64,000 nucleotides of DNA from Helicobacter turcicus (GTDB lineage: Bacteria > Campylobacterota > Campylobacteria > Campylobacterales > Helicobacteraceae). Made by a program: the position numbers and the translations under genes. The notes under the pieces were generated by a model that saw nothing but the letters and a program-made list of their open reading frames with translations, did no database searches and had not been told where the DNA came from. Shown piece after piece: positions 20,201-28,032 of the stretch. The stretch spans positions 1 to 64,000 of the forward strand of contig NZ_JAIGYQ010000009.1 of NCBI RefSeq assembly GCF_019711685.1, in the 5' to 3' direction. Within the stretch, counting starts at the first letter, position 1; every line of letters begins with the position of its first letter.

Positions 20201-20685
20201 TAAGTGTTGAGAAGGATCAGACAAGCTTGATTGAGGCTTTTGTGAGCTTTCATAAAGAATTTCCAAAAACAAGACTCTTGATTTTAGGAGATGGACCTTT
20301 AAAGAAAAATTTAGAAATTCTTGTGAAAAAACTCCAAGCAGAAAAATATATTTTTCTGCTTGGATTCGCACCTAATCCTTATAATTTCCTTAAACAAAGC
20401 GACATTTTCGTGCTTTCCAGCCAACACGAGGGGCAAGCCCTCGTGTTGGCTGAAGCTATGATTTTGCACAAAAAAATCCTTTGCACTGATTTTGCTTGTG
20501 CTAAAGACTTTCTAGGAGAAAACGCGTATGGGCTTGTAGTCCCACGTGGCAGTAGTGGCATACTTAAAGGGCTTAAGGAGATTTACACTAAGGATTTTAA
20601 CTTCTTAGACTTTGATGTTAAAACCTACAATGAAAAAAGAAAAAAAGAATTCCAAAACTTTTTTGGAGAAAAAATTGGAGAGTAA
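17215..20685 (+). CDS. Trimodular protein: TPR - CDP-glycerol glycerophosphotransferase - GT4 glycosyltransferase
   Basis: This encodes 1156 residues from ATG 17215 (in the previous stop; AAAAAGG six bases upstream). Residues 10-350 are TPR units (YGKALEFYEKARKFNPS, AEFFFEKALEINYQNA). At 354-357 a Gly4 run is encoded by a 12-G tract. Residues 365-755 are a TagF/TagB-type domain: NTWHGTALKTLG, LLYAPTFRGHFG, ITDYSSIAFDFMPLNRPII. Residues about 765-1150 are a GT-B GT4 domain (FINIARLSVEKDQTSL, LLILGDGPLKKNLE and the E-x7-E stretch EGQALVLAE). It would polymerise or decorate glycerol phosphate and add a sugar. The frame is continuous only with a tract length of 12 (or 12 plus or minus 3). Confidence 0.85.
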   Translation: MKILAFWVFYLWAMKIYHKDKNYGKALEFYEKARKFNPSFAKNYFKMGMCYHKMQDYANAEFFIQKALELKPQNSKWKKQLSVEQSSNIVFIQAQRLYWKDIIDIETELREGKKSFILYFELAGALLEMHRFLQSAKAYEEALKFCKDKGMLSKLYYEMGFAYEKASTEEQKEEYLTQAKEAYKKATLYDEDFDSKRYGVGVFHEQNQRWEFAKNAYLEKIYKQDSKDLEKLCLEDLHTCEDSELFYKVARVFDILSEHERAEFFFEKALEINYQNAQTHYYLGIVCEKQGKFEKASFAYKEAVRRQNSFKSEWFYRLGLTLQKVGKKDEALKTFESLQTINFAPFIQISQGAGGGGFMMNLYKNKTLKQRAMYTHFYENLELEWKTILYESFHGRLMSCNPYAIFKALLKDERFKDYTHIWVISDSSFIQKKYAKLKNLILVSRNSDLYLRYLASAKYLINNTTFPPYFLRKEGQLYLNTWHGTALKTLGKHIKTSFMEHNNTQRNFLQSTHIINPNAFMQDVLLKDYDIDEIYSGKALISGYARVDLSLKKAFSKEQEEEFTKEKQSLKEHFCIKEGEKVLLYAPTFRGHFGNADFAYENITKLLQELSVMPFKVLFKGHHETLRYIEDEEKRICDANDREIDTNELLSIVDILITDYSSIAFDFMPLNRPIIFFAYDYMQYQQQRGMYFNFQDLGIKPATSIKEVKALLSDTNFLNVKEPFAHLKERFFPLDDGLSTQRVIDFFFFGIYDESKLFKNMSKKTKLLFFQGGFMANGITSAFKNLIANVDREKFSIHLAIEGGIDAFPERLALFNEVKDSCKVLPKVGTLNLSFVEYELMRNFFIERNAAQEKIFAKAWQREFRRLYGESRFDSLIQYDGYNRYFSYLFAYAEAKKFIYLHNDMQGEFYKRFPYLRGIFYLYKRFDALLSVSEQTTEQNAKNLALSYGINEDKFKTAFNFINDNEVLEKSKLPLTQKDLGYFKKDYTTFINIARLSVEKDQTSLIEAFVSFHKEFPKTRLLILGDGPLKKNLEILVKKLQAEKYIFLLGFAPNPYNFLKQSDIFVLSSQHEGQALVLAEAMILHKKILCTDFACAKDFLGENAYGLVVPRGSSGILKGLKEIYTKDFNFLDFDVKTYNEKRKKEFQNFFGEKIGE
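18273..18284 (+). repeat. Poly-G tract (12 G) at a domain junction
   Basis: The 12 G lie between the TPR and TagF-like modules, followed by CTTT and ATGATG at 18289. With 12 G the modules are one protein. With 11 G the upstream frame reaches TGA overlapping that ATG pair; with 13 G it stops seven codons on. The tract itself could serve as an SD-like G-rich sequence four bases from the ATG. Confidence 0.85.
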
Positions 20686-20686
20686 A

Positions 20687-21553
20687 ATGGCTTATAAAAT
20701 CGCTATACAATTCTATGGGCATCTAAGAAGCTATAAAGACACTTTTGCATTTTTTCAAAAGAATGTCCTAGCAGCTAATGCACCCTTTGGGACGCAAATT
20801 GATGTCTTTATGCATACTTGGAATGAGCTTGAGCATACAGCACTAAGAGCGCAATACAAAAAAGACTTTGCATTTGCGGGTAAAAAAGTGAGTAAAGAGG
20901 ACCTTGATTTTGTGAAAGAAAACTATAAACCCAAAGCCTTTTTATGCACTCCTCAAGTAAATTTAAGCCCTAAAGAAAAGGAATTCGTAGAACAAAAAGG
21001 TTTTAAAGCAGAAAATTACATAGCCATTTTTAATGTAAGCTATGCGATGGCGCAAGTAGATGGACTAAGAAAAGCTTATAGCAAAAAACACAAAATCAAA
21101 TACGATTTAATAGTGCTTGTCCGCCCTGATATACTTTTTAAAGAGCCTTTAGTTTTTCATAAGGCTCTAAATGACAGAACTTTAGGTAAGCATAAATTCT
21201 TGCATTTTGGCATCGAAGAGTTTAATAAATGTGTGTTTTATGCCTATATGCAAAAAGAACCTTTACATGATGAGCTTTTTCGCAATCAAAAGCTTTATGT
21301 AACAGGAATCGACTTACTTTGTATGGCAAGTGAATGGGCTATGAGTCATCTTTGCTCTTGGCATAGCAGGGTTTTAAATTTCGCTCCTATGGGTATAGAG
21401 TGGTGGCTTACAAAACAAATTGTTGATAATGGCTTAGAGATTTCTTTGATGTATTACCAAAAACCTGCGAATTTCACTATTTTAAGAACGAATGATTCTG
21501 CCTTAAAAGAACAAGTTCAAAGTGCGGGGGGGGGGGGCATTTATGTTGCCTAA
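20687..21553 (+). CDS. Putative capsule sugar transferase, family unrecognised
   Basis: This encodes 288 residues; ATG 20687 lies one base after the preceding stop, with GGAG upstream. Motifs visible are KIAIQFYGHLRSYKDT, then DVFMHTWNE and KYDLIVLVRPDILF, the last with an RPD element reminiscent of metal-binding glycosyltransferases. The same three motifs recur, in the same order, in the C-terminal half of the next gene (LCGQVRGNF, DVFVFTWDS, YDYLIRVRPD), so the two are homologous. The C terminus runs through the second 12-G tract and ends SAGGGGIYVA. A sugar-transferase role is inferred from location and the weak RPD motif. Confidence 0.6.
   Translation: MAYKIAIQFYGHLRSYKDTFAFFQKNVLAANAPFGTQIDVFMHTWNELEHTALRAQYKKDFAFAGKKVSKEDLDFVKENYKPKAFLCTPQVNLSPKEKEFVEQKGFKAENYIAIFNVSYAMAQVDGLRKAYSKKHKIKYDLIVLVRPDILFKEPLVFHKALNDRTLGKHKFLHFGIEEFNKCVFYAYMQKEPLHDELFRNQKLYVTGIDLLCMASEWAMSHLCSWHSRVLNFAPMGIEWWLTKQIVDNGLEISLMYYQKPANFTILRTNDSALKEQVQSAGGGGIYVA
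21526..21537 (+). repeat. Poly-G tract (12 G) at a gene junction
   Basis: The 12 G are followed by CATTT and an ATG at 21543. At 12 G the upstream gene ends 16 bases beyond the tract and the downstream gene must start separately at that ATG. At 11 (or 14) G the two genes read through as one protein of about 895 residues. The left flank (TTCAAAGTGC) resembles that of the first tract (TTCACAAGGTGC). Confidence 0.85.
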
Positions 21554-23369
21554 CTCTTTGTATCAAAGTGAAATTGCAGCTGCAAGAGAGGCTTGGGATT
21601 TTGTAAAAGTTTTGCAAAGCTACGACAAGGCTTTAAAACAGAATGATTTTTTAATTTTTGAGTTTATACGTTTTTTAGCAGACACGGGAGCACTTGTAAG
21701 AATCAAAGAAATTTTTGAAAGTAAGGATTTAACATATTTTCAAGACTTAATTACTCACAATCACCACGACAAAAGAGCGGGAGAAATTCTTTTAAAATTT
21801 TATGAAAAATTTAAGAAAGCCTTGCAAGAACCACAGGATTTAGAGGAAAAACTACTTTTTAATGCTTACCATAAAAATTTTGACGCCTTAAAAGAGCTTT
21901 TAAAAAGTGATGAGGTTTTAAGCGATGTGGGTTATATGAGTATGATAGTCAATTACTGCTTTAATGAGCTTTTAGCTGCACAAATGCTAGAAGAAAGTTT
22001 TTTTATAAGGCTTATTGATTGCTATATAAAAAGCAGGAGAATCACTCCTACTAGAAAACAATTTGTTTTAAGTTGTGGGCTTGAGTATTTTGCTAAAAAG
22101 TCAAAATTTATAGATATTAATGCTGCAATGCGGCTTAATTCCTTAATTGTGAATTTAGCTTCTAAAGAACTTGCTAAAAACTTCAGTGTTAAAATTTATC
22201 AAGCTCTTTTAAAGGCATATCCTCAATTAAATGCGCTTCACTTAGCAAATCAAAAAAACCCTATTAAAACTCCTAAAACACGAGGTAAAAAAGTAGCTCT
22301 CTTGCTTTGTGGGCAAGTGAGGGGGAATTTCAACGCTTGTTTTGAAGTCTTTAATGAAAGAATCATAAAGCCCTTAAACGCCGATGTTTTTGTTTTTACT
22401 TGGGATTCTTATTTCAAATATCCCGGGTTAGCAGGAAGTGCAAGTAGGGGTAATGACTGGGCTTATAGATATGCTAAAGGCATTCCTTGCCCAAGCGATC
22501 TTAATTCCACAGGTTTTTTTATGGATAACTTTCCTTTAAGTTATGCAAAGCTTAATACCAAAACTCCGCCACAACCTACCAATAAAAATCTATTTAAAAC
22601 CCTAAGAAATGTCAAAAATATAGAAATAGCAGATGAAAAGGAAGCCGATAAAGAATGTAAAGACTTTGCAATGGGACAAAATCAAAGAGAATCCAATATG
22701 TATAAAATGGTTTATGGCTTTAAGAGAATTTTAGAGAATGTCAAAGAATATGAGGCATTAAATGGAGAATACGATTATTTAATACGGGTTAGACCTGATG
22801 TTGTAGTTTATGGTGAATTTAGCTTTGAAAAACTTGAGACTTTGAATGCAAATGAAATTGTTGATGATTTTTTTCATTATGGAATGCAAGACCAGTTTTT
22901 TTTAGGTAGAAGAGAAGTTATGGATAGAATGCTTAAGTTTTATGATTGTGTAGCTAGGGCTAAAGATTTGCGGTATTACTCAAAAGATGTAAGCGCGAAT
23001 TTTTCTTGCCATTTTGCTTTTTGGATGCATTGTATTTTAAATGATATTTTTGTTGTAAAAAGTTCTTATCCTAGGGATTTGAGTGTGTTTTTGAAAGATT
23101 TAAAATTGCCCGATATAAAAGAGGAATTTTTGATTGATTTTAAAAATGCTCCACAAAGCATTAAGATAAGAAAAGATATAAAAGAATTTTTTGCTAAAGC
23201 CTTTGGTTGTGGTGTTAAAACAAATCCTAAAGAACATCTTTCTTACAAGCTAGGCTCCGCCTTGATTAAAGCGCATAAAGCTTGGTATAAAGGAGGTTAT
23301 ATTAAATTCTTTTTTGAGCTTTATAAAATAAGAAAGGAATTTAAAGAAAAGCAAAAGACTAAGCTTTAA
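21543..23369 (+). CDS. Putative sugar transferase with a helical N-terminal domain, family unrecognised
   Basis: This encodes 608 residues from ATG 21543, whose only SD candidate is the G tract five bases upstream. Residues 1-250 are helical, without a motif I recognise. Residues about 255-540 hold KVALLLCGQVRGNF, DVFVFTWDSYFKYPG, YDYLIRVRPDVVVYG and FFHYGMQDQFFLGRREVMD, the same pattern as the preceding gene. The tail is basic, as in membrane-associated transferases. It ends the island; the next gene is convergent. Arg codons are almost all AGA/AGG and the 8-base word common elsewhere in the window is absent, supporting foreign origin. Confidence 0.6.
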   Translation: MLPNSLYQSEIAAAREAWDFVKVLQSYDKALKQNDFLIFEFIRFLADTGALVRIKEIFESKDLTYFQDLITHNHHDKRAGEILLKFYEKFKKALQEPQDLEEKLLFNAYHKNFDALKELLKSDEVLSDVGYMSMIVNYCFNELLAAQMLEESFFIRLIDCYIKSRRITPTRKQFVLSCGLEYFAKKSKFIDINAAMRLNSLIVNLASKELAKNFSVKIYQALLKAYPQLNALHLANQKNPIKTPKTRGKKVALLLCGQVRGNFNACFEVFNERIIKPLNADVFVFTWDSYFKYPGLAGSASRGNDWAYRYAKGIPCPSDLNSTGFFMDNFPLSYAKLNTKTPPQPTNKNLFKTLRNVKNIEIADEKEADKECKDFAMGQNQRESNMYKMVYGFKRILENVKEYEALNGEYDYLIRVRPDVVVYGEFSFEKLETLNANEIVDDFFHYGMQDQFFLGRREVMDRMLKFYDCVARAKDLRYYSKDVSANFSCHFAFWMHCILNDIFVVKSSYPRDLSVFLKDLKLPDIKEEFLIDFKNAPQSIKIRKDIKEFFAKAFGCGVKTNPKEHLSYKLGSALIKAHKAWYKGGYIKFFFELYKIRKEFKEKQKTKL

Positions 23370-23419
23370 TAGAATCCTTTAAGCCTTAAATATTCCAGAC
23401 TTTTTAATGCGCGATTCCC

Positions 23420-24673
23420 TCATAAGCGCGCGCTGACTTGCTCTTTTGGTAGGATTCCTTTTAAGTCATACACAACTACTAAACCACGTTTGCTAAAATC
23501 TAGTGTTTTGAATGCATCATGAGCTACTGCAACAATAACTGCTTGATACTCTTGTAAGGCAAATTTGCTAAAATCACTTAAAGTTAGTCCATACTCATGT
23601 TTAACCTCTTCAGCATTAGCCCAAGGGTCATACACATCAACTTTGCATTCAAAATCTTTGAGTTCTTTTACAATATCCACAACACGAGAATTGCGAATAT
23701 CTGGGCAGTTTTCTTTGAAAGTAATGCCTAAAATTGCAACCTTTCCTTTAACGATTTGGTGAGAGTTTTTAACCATAAGTTTAATCACTTTATTTGCCAC
23801 GACAATACCCATATTATCATTGATATGACGTCCTGCTAAAATCACTTGAGAATGATAGCCTAGAGATTCTGCCTTGTGTGTAAGATAGTAAGGATCTACG
23901 CTAATGCAATGCCCACCAACAAGCCCAGGACGGAAGGGCAAGAAATTCCACTTGCTTCCTGCTGCTTCTAAAACATCAAGCGTGTCAATGCCTAATCTAT
24001 CAAAGATTAATGCAAGTTCATTAACAAAGGCGATGTTAATATCACGTTGGGAGTTTTCAATCACTTTTGCTGCTTCTGCGACTTTAATGCTAGATGCTTT
24101 ATGTGTGCCAGCAGTGATTATGCTAGAGTATAGGGCGTCAATCTCATCGGCAATTTGTGGAGTTGAACCGCTTGTTACTTTTTTGATATTGGGCAAGCGG
24201 TGTTTTTTGTCTCCGGGATTAATGCGCTCTGGAGAGTATCCACAAAAGAAATCCACATTAAACTTAAGTCCGCTCTCACACTCTAAAATTGGCACACAAT
24301 CTTCCTCTGTGCAGCCCGGATACACGGTGCTTTCATAAATGACAATATCACCTTTTTTAAGCACTTTTCCTACGCTTTGTGATGCTTTTTTAAGCGGAGT
24401 TAAGTCGGGTTTATTGTAGGTGTCAATGGGAGTGGGCACGGTTATGATGTAGATTTGTGCTGCTTTTAAATCTTCTAAGTTTGTTGTGAATTGTAAATGT
24501 TTTGCTTCTTTTAATTCTTTAGAATCAACTTCTAGTGTGCGGTCATAGCCACTTTTTAACTCATCAATACGTTTTTGAAAAATGTCAAATCCTATCACCT
24601 TATACGTTTTGCCAAATTCTACTGCTAAGGGAAGTCCAACATAGCCAAGACCGATAATCGCAAGAGTTTTCAT
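23420..24673 (-). CDS. UDP-N-acetylhexosamine 6-dehydrogenase (WbpO/TviB type)
   Basis: This encodes 417 residues: IIGLGYVGLPLAVEFGK NAD site, ITVPTPID, IYESTVYPGCTEEDCVP, YSPERINPGDK, EAAKVIENSQRDINIA and the catalytic-Cys loop GLVGGHCISVDPYYL. These phrases fit the WbpO/TviB branch, which oxidises UDP-GlcNAc or UDP-GalNAc to the uronic acid, better than UDP-glucose dehydrogenase. It converges on the glycan island and probably feeds surface polysaccharide synthesis. A minus-strand -10 box TAGAAT lies at 24705-24700. Base composition and codon use look like the core flank. Confidence 0.85.
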   Translation of the reverse strand: MKTLAIIGLGYVGLPLAVEFGKTYKVIGFDIFQKRIDELKSGYDRTLEVDSKELKEAKHLQFTTNLEDLKAAQIYIITVPTPIDTYNKPDLTPLKKASQSVGKVLKKGDIVIYESTVYPGCTEEDCVPILECESGLKFNVDFFCGYSPERINPGDKKHRLPNIKKVTSGSTPQIADEIDALYSSIITAGTHKASSIKVAEAAKVIENSQRDINIAFVNELALIFDRLGIDTLDVLEAAGSKWNFLPFRPGLVGGHCISVDPYYLTHKAESLGYHSQVILAGRHINDNMGIVVANKVIKLMVKNSHQIVKGKVAILGITFKENCPDIRNSRVVDIVKELKDFECKVDVYDPWANAEEVKHEYGLTLSDFSKFALQEYQAVIVAVAHDAFKTLDFSKRGLVVVYDLKGILPKEQVSARL

Positions 24674-24810
24674 TCAAAGTCCTTTAAAAGATTTGTAACA
24701 TTCTATCTGGTTTTGATAAATAAAAAGTAAAGCAATGATAGAATTATGGAATATTTTTTGCTGATTTTGGGAGAATCTCAATCCCATTTTTGCGCTTATA
24801 AGGAGTATTT

Positions 24811-25575
24811 ATGAAAAAGCTAATTATTGGAATCTTTAGCGTGTTGTTATTTAGCGGATGTGTAACAACAAGCCTACAAACAAAAGTAACAATGGCACAA
24901 AGTGTGTTTATTGACCCTGTGAATGCAACACAAAAGATTATTTATGTCGCGGTGAGAAATACAAGTGGTCAAAATATCAATTTACAATCAAAAATTGAAC
25001 AGCATTTGCAGCAAAAAGGCTACCAAATCACGCAAAACCCAGATAATGCAACTTTTATTTTGCAAGCAAACATTTTGTATTGCGATGTAAAGCAAGAAAA
25101 CAATGCACAAGATGCCGCAATTTTAGGAGCAGCAGCGGGAGCGGGTGTGGGTATATATAATCACTCTAGCGCAACAGGTGGCGTTGTAGGTGGCTTAGCG
25201 GGAGCTGTTGTTGGAGGATTAGCCGGCAAACTTACAGAAGATAAGATTTTTCAAATGCAAGTGGATATTAACATTCGCCAAAAAACTAATGCGAGAGTGT
25301 GGGCGGATAATGGGCAGAGCATCGGACAAGCAAAAGTGAGCAACCAAAAACGTGCGGGATTTTTAAATAGCTTTGGTGGTAATGTACGTGATACACAAGG
25401 TGGCGGAAATTTGCAAAGTAATATTCAAAACTATGATAATCAATCTTATGAGCGCGACTATATCCAAAAACAAACCACGCTTCTTGCTGAAGCAACAAAG
25501 TTAAATCTAACACTTCAAGAAGCAATTCCTGTTTTAGAAGATAAAGTTTCTAGCCAAATCTCTGGAATTTTCTAG
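24811..25575 (+). CDS. TraT-like complement-resistance lipoprotein
   Basis: This encodes 254 residues with lipobox LFSGC (Cys17), then a domain with two Gly-rich hydrophobic stretches (ILGAAAGAGVGIY and GVVGGLAGAVVGGLAGKLTED) characteristic of the TraT family. TraT proteins are outer-membrane lipoproteins first known from F plasmids for surface exclusion and serum resistance; chromosomal copies also occur. AAGGAG precedes the ATG. It stands alone between divergently organised genes, so its role here is not shown by context. Confidence 0.8.
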   Translation: MKKLIIGIFSVLLFSGCVTTSLQTKVTMAQSVFIDPVNATQKIIYVAVRNTSGQNINLQSKIEQHLQQKGYQITQNPDNATFILQANILYCDVKQENNAQDAAILGAAAGAGVGIYNHSSATGGVVGGLAGAVVGGLAGKLTEDKIFQMQVDINIRQKTNARVWADNGQSIGQAKVSNQKRAGFLNSFGGNVRDTQGGGNLQSNIQNYDNQSYERDYIQKQTTLLAEATKLNLTLQEAIPVLEDKVSSQISGIF

Positions 25576-25711
25576 GCTGCTTAAGAGCATCGCCTCTCTT
25601 TTTATTCTCACATTTAAAGTTGGATTCCTTAGTGAAACATAAATTCACTAAGGGAAATTTGCTGTGTCAATTTGTGCGCATTTATTAATCTTTAAGATAA
25701 TTAAAATTATT

Positions 25712-25735
25712 ATATATGAACAAATGCTCATATAT
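25712..25735 (+). promoter_or_regulatory. ArsR/SmtB-type 12-2-12 operator
   Basis: ATATATGAACA and TGCTCATATAT flank a two-base AA centre, an imperfect inverted repeat of the SmtB/CzrA/ZiaR operator type. It lies 40 bases before the ArsR-family gene and is surrounded by A/T-rich promoter-like sequence. It predicts autoregulated, metal-relieved repression of the regulator and ATPase pair. Confidence 0.75.
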
Positions 25736-25774
25736 TGAGTATTTAATTTTAGATTCCAACTTCAAGGATATACA

Positions 25775-26110
25775 ATGCTAGAAACCCAACGCAAACAGAC
25801 ATTACAAAATGCCGCAGAAAATCTTCCCAAAGAAGAGTTGCTCTATGATTTAGCAGATTTTTTTAAGATTTTTGGAGATTCTTCAAGGATTAGAATCTTA
25901 TTTCTTTTGCGCGAAGAAAAACTTTGCGTTAATGCAATTTCTTACCTTTTGCAACTCTCACCAAGTGCGGTGTCTCATCAGCTTAGAGTCTTGCGTCAAG
26001 CGCGTCTTGTGCGCTACCAAAAAATCGGCAAGGAAGTGTTTTATAGTCTTGATGATGACCATATTGAAAAAATTCTAGACCAAGGTTTAGAGCATATTAA
26101 AGAAATGTAG
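25775..26110 (+). CDS. ArsR/SmtB-family metal-sensing repressor
   Basis: This encodes 111 residues with a winged helix: DLADFFKIFGDSSRIRILFLL, then LSPSAVSHQLRVLRQARLVRYQKIGKEVFYSL. The alpha3 site is reduced to a single Cys (EKLCVNAIS instead of ELCVCDL). The C-terminal helix DDDHIEKILDQGLEHIKE supplies Asp/His/Glu/His ligands of the alpha5 type. That pattern suggests Zn(II) (possibly Co) sensing rather than Cd/Pb sensing. It is followed after ten bases by the P-type ATPase gene and preceded by a matching operator. Confidence 0.85.
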   Translation: MLETQRKQTLQNAAENLPKEELLYDLADFFKIFGDSSRIRILFLLREEKLCVNAISYLLQLSPSAVSHQLRVLRQARLVRYQKIGKEVFYSLDDDHIEKILDQGLEHIKEM

Positions 26111-26120
26111 AGGGGAAAAT

Positions 26121-28028
26121 ATGGAATGTTGTGGTAAGGATTGTAAAATAAAGTCTGCAAACAACAGCTTTAAGAAAGTTGTGTTTGGTGTGGCAATTTT
26201 TGGATTTCTCATGGCACTTGCTAGTGAGTTTGAGTTGTTTTATTTGCCAAAGCTAATGCAGATTCTGCTTTTTGTTGCAAGTTATTTTATGTTGGGTTAT
26301 GGAATCTTAAAGGCAGCATTTTTAGGGCTTTTAAGACGTGAGTATTTTAATGAAAATAGCTTAATGGTGCTTGCAAGTTTGGGGGCATTTTGTATCGGTG
26401 ATGGAGCTGAAGCGGTTGCGATTTTGCTTTTTTATCGCGTGGGCGAGTTTTTAGAGAATTTAATTGTAGAAAAATCTAAAAAGCAAATTCGCTCACTTGC
26501 GGATTTAAAAGTAGAGAATGCAAGGATTTTGCAAGAGGGCTCCCATGTGCAAATTCCTCCAGAGCGCGTAAAAAAAGATGATGTTTTAATTGTGTTTGCA
26601 GGAGAGAGAATCTTAGCAGATGGCGTGGTGATAAAGGGCGAGGGTAGTGTGGATAACTCCGCTCTAAGTGGCGAATCCATTCCGCAAAGTGTGTGCGTTG
26701 GCGATAAAGTCCTCTCAGGTGGTATTAATCTAGATGGAATCTTGGAGATTAGAGCGACACAAAGCTATGTAGATTCCGCATTTAGCAAGGTTTTAGAACT
26801 CATTGAAGAGGGAAGTGCGCAAAAAAGCAAAAGCGAAGAGTTTATTACAAGATTTGCTTACTATTATACGCCTATTGTTACGTTATGCGCTTTTTTGGTT
26901 GCATTAATCCCATCGCTTTATTTTTGGGCATTAGGCGGTAGTTTTATGCAAGAGTTGCAAACTTGGGCTTATAGAGGAATCATTTTTTTAGTTGTTTCTT
27001 GCCCTTGTGCGCTTGTAATTTCTATTCCGCTAACATTTTTTGCCTCTTTAGGAAGGGCGTCAAAAGAGGGGATTTTAATTAAAGGTTCAAGCTATTTAGA
27101 GGCACTAAACTCTGTTGGGGCTGTGGTGTTTGACAAAACTGGAACACTTACAAAAGGAATCTTATCGCTCAAAGAAGTGCGCACTTATGGAGACTATGCA
27201 CAGGATTTTGCGCTAAGTCTTGCTGTGGCACTAGAATCGCATTCTAATCATCCTATTGCAAAGGCAATCTTAGAGGCTAGAGAAACTTTAAAAAATGTCG
27301 AAGTAGTGGTTTTAGATTCCATAAAAGAATGCGCTGGGGGTGGAATCCTAGCACAATACAAAGGAGAGGTTCTAGCACTAGGCAATGCGCGCTTTATCAA
27401 AGAGACAATAGGGCAACAAATTGCGGAATCTCAAAGTGAGAAATGCGAGATTTTTTTAAGTTTAGGAACAGAAGTTGTTGCGTCTTTTGTGCTTGAAGAC
27501 GGAATCAAAGAGGGCGCAAAAGATGCAGTGAGGGATTTAGGCGGACTTGATATGTATATCTTAAGTGGGGATAGGGCAGAAGTTACACAAAATGTAGCCC
27601 AGCAAGTTGGAATTACAAATTATTTTGCGCCTTTGTTGCCAGCAGATAAGGTGGGGCATTTAAAGGAGATTTTAGCAAAGAATAAAGCACTAGGCAAAAA
27701 GGTGATTTTCGTAGGCGATGGAATCAATGATGCGCCTTCTTTAGCACTTAGTGATATTGGAATTGCTATGGGAAATGGTAGTGATGTAGCATTAGAGGGA
27801 GCGGATATTGTGATAATGCGCAATGATTTAAAAAAGATTCCATTTGTTTTAAAGCTTGCACAAAAAACGCGTTTGATTTTATGGCAGAATATTATTTTTG
27901 CTTTAGGAGTGAAAGTGGCGATTATGCTTTTTGGTGTGTTTGGAATCGCAAATCTATGGATTGCTCTTTTTGGTGATGTGGGTGTGGCAGCTCTAGCCCT
28001 TTTAAATGCAATGCGTGCAATCCGCTAA
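26121..28028 (+). CDS. cadA: Zn/Cd/Co-exporting P1B-type ATPase (CadA/ZntA family)
   Basis: This encodes 635 residues. Transmembrane helices at the start lead to the actuator motif (LSGES), the ion-pathway motif VVSCPCALVIS, the phosphorylation site FDKTGTLTKG, the HP locus (ESHSNHP) and GDGINDAPSLALSDIGIAMG. The N terminus lacks a full heavy-metal-associated domain and has only a Cys cluster (MECCGKDCK), shorter than Helicobacter pylori CadA. It would export divalent metals across the inner membrane and is co-transcribed with the repressor. Confidence 0.9.
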   Translation: MECCGKDCKIKSANNSFKKVVFGVAIFGFLMALASEFELFYLPKLMQILLFVASYFMLGYGILKAAFLGLLRREYFNENSLMVLASLGAFCIGDGAEAVAILLFYRVGEFLENLIVEKSKKQIRSLADLKVENARILQEGSHVQIPPERVKKDDVLIVFAGERILADGVVIKGEGSVDNSALSGESIPQSVCVGDKVLSGGINLDGILEIRATQSYVDSAFSKVLELIEEGSAQKSKSEEFITRFAYYYTPIVTLCAFLVALIPSLYFWALGGSFMQELQTWAYRGIIFLVVSCPCALVISIPLTFFASLGRASKEGILIKGSSYLEALNSVGAVVFDKTGTLTKGILSLKEVRTYGDYAQDFALSLAVALESHSNHPIAKAILEARETLKNVEVVVLDSIKECAGGGILAQYKGEVLALGNARFIKETIGQQIAESQSEKCEIFLSLGTEVVASFVLEDGIKEGAKDAVRDLGGLDMYILSGDRAEVTQNVAQQVGITNYFAPLLPADKVGHLKEILAKNKALGKKVIFVGDGINDAPSLALSDIGIAMGNGSDVALEGADIVIMRNDLKKIPFVLKLAQKTRLILWQNIIFALGVKVAIMLFGVFGIANLWIALFGDVGVAALALLNAMRAIR

Positions 28029-28032
28029 GAAA

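Noticed and set aside
23400-23435. Attachment-site repeats bounding the glycan island
   Set aside because: GC-rich GCGCG pairs near 23408-23432 are a local hairpin; no matching direct repeat was found near 14920-15560, and no integrase or tRNA lies at the edges.
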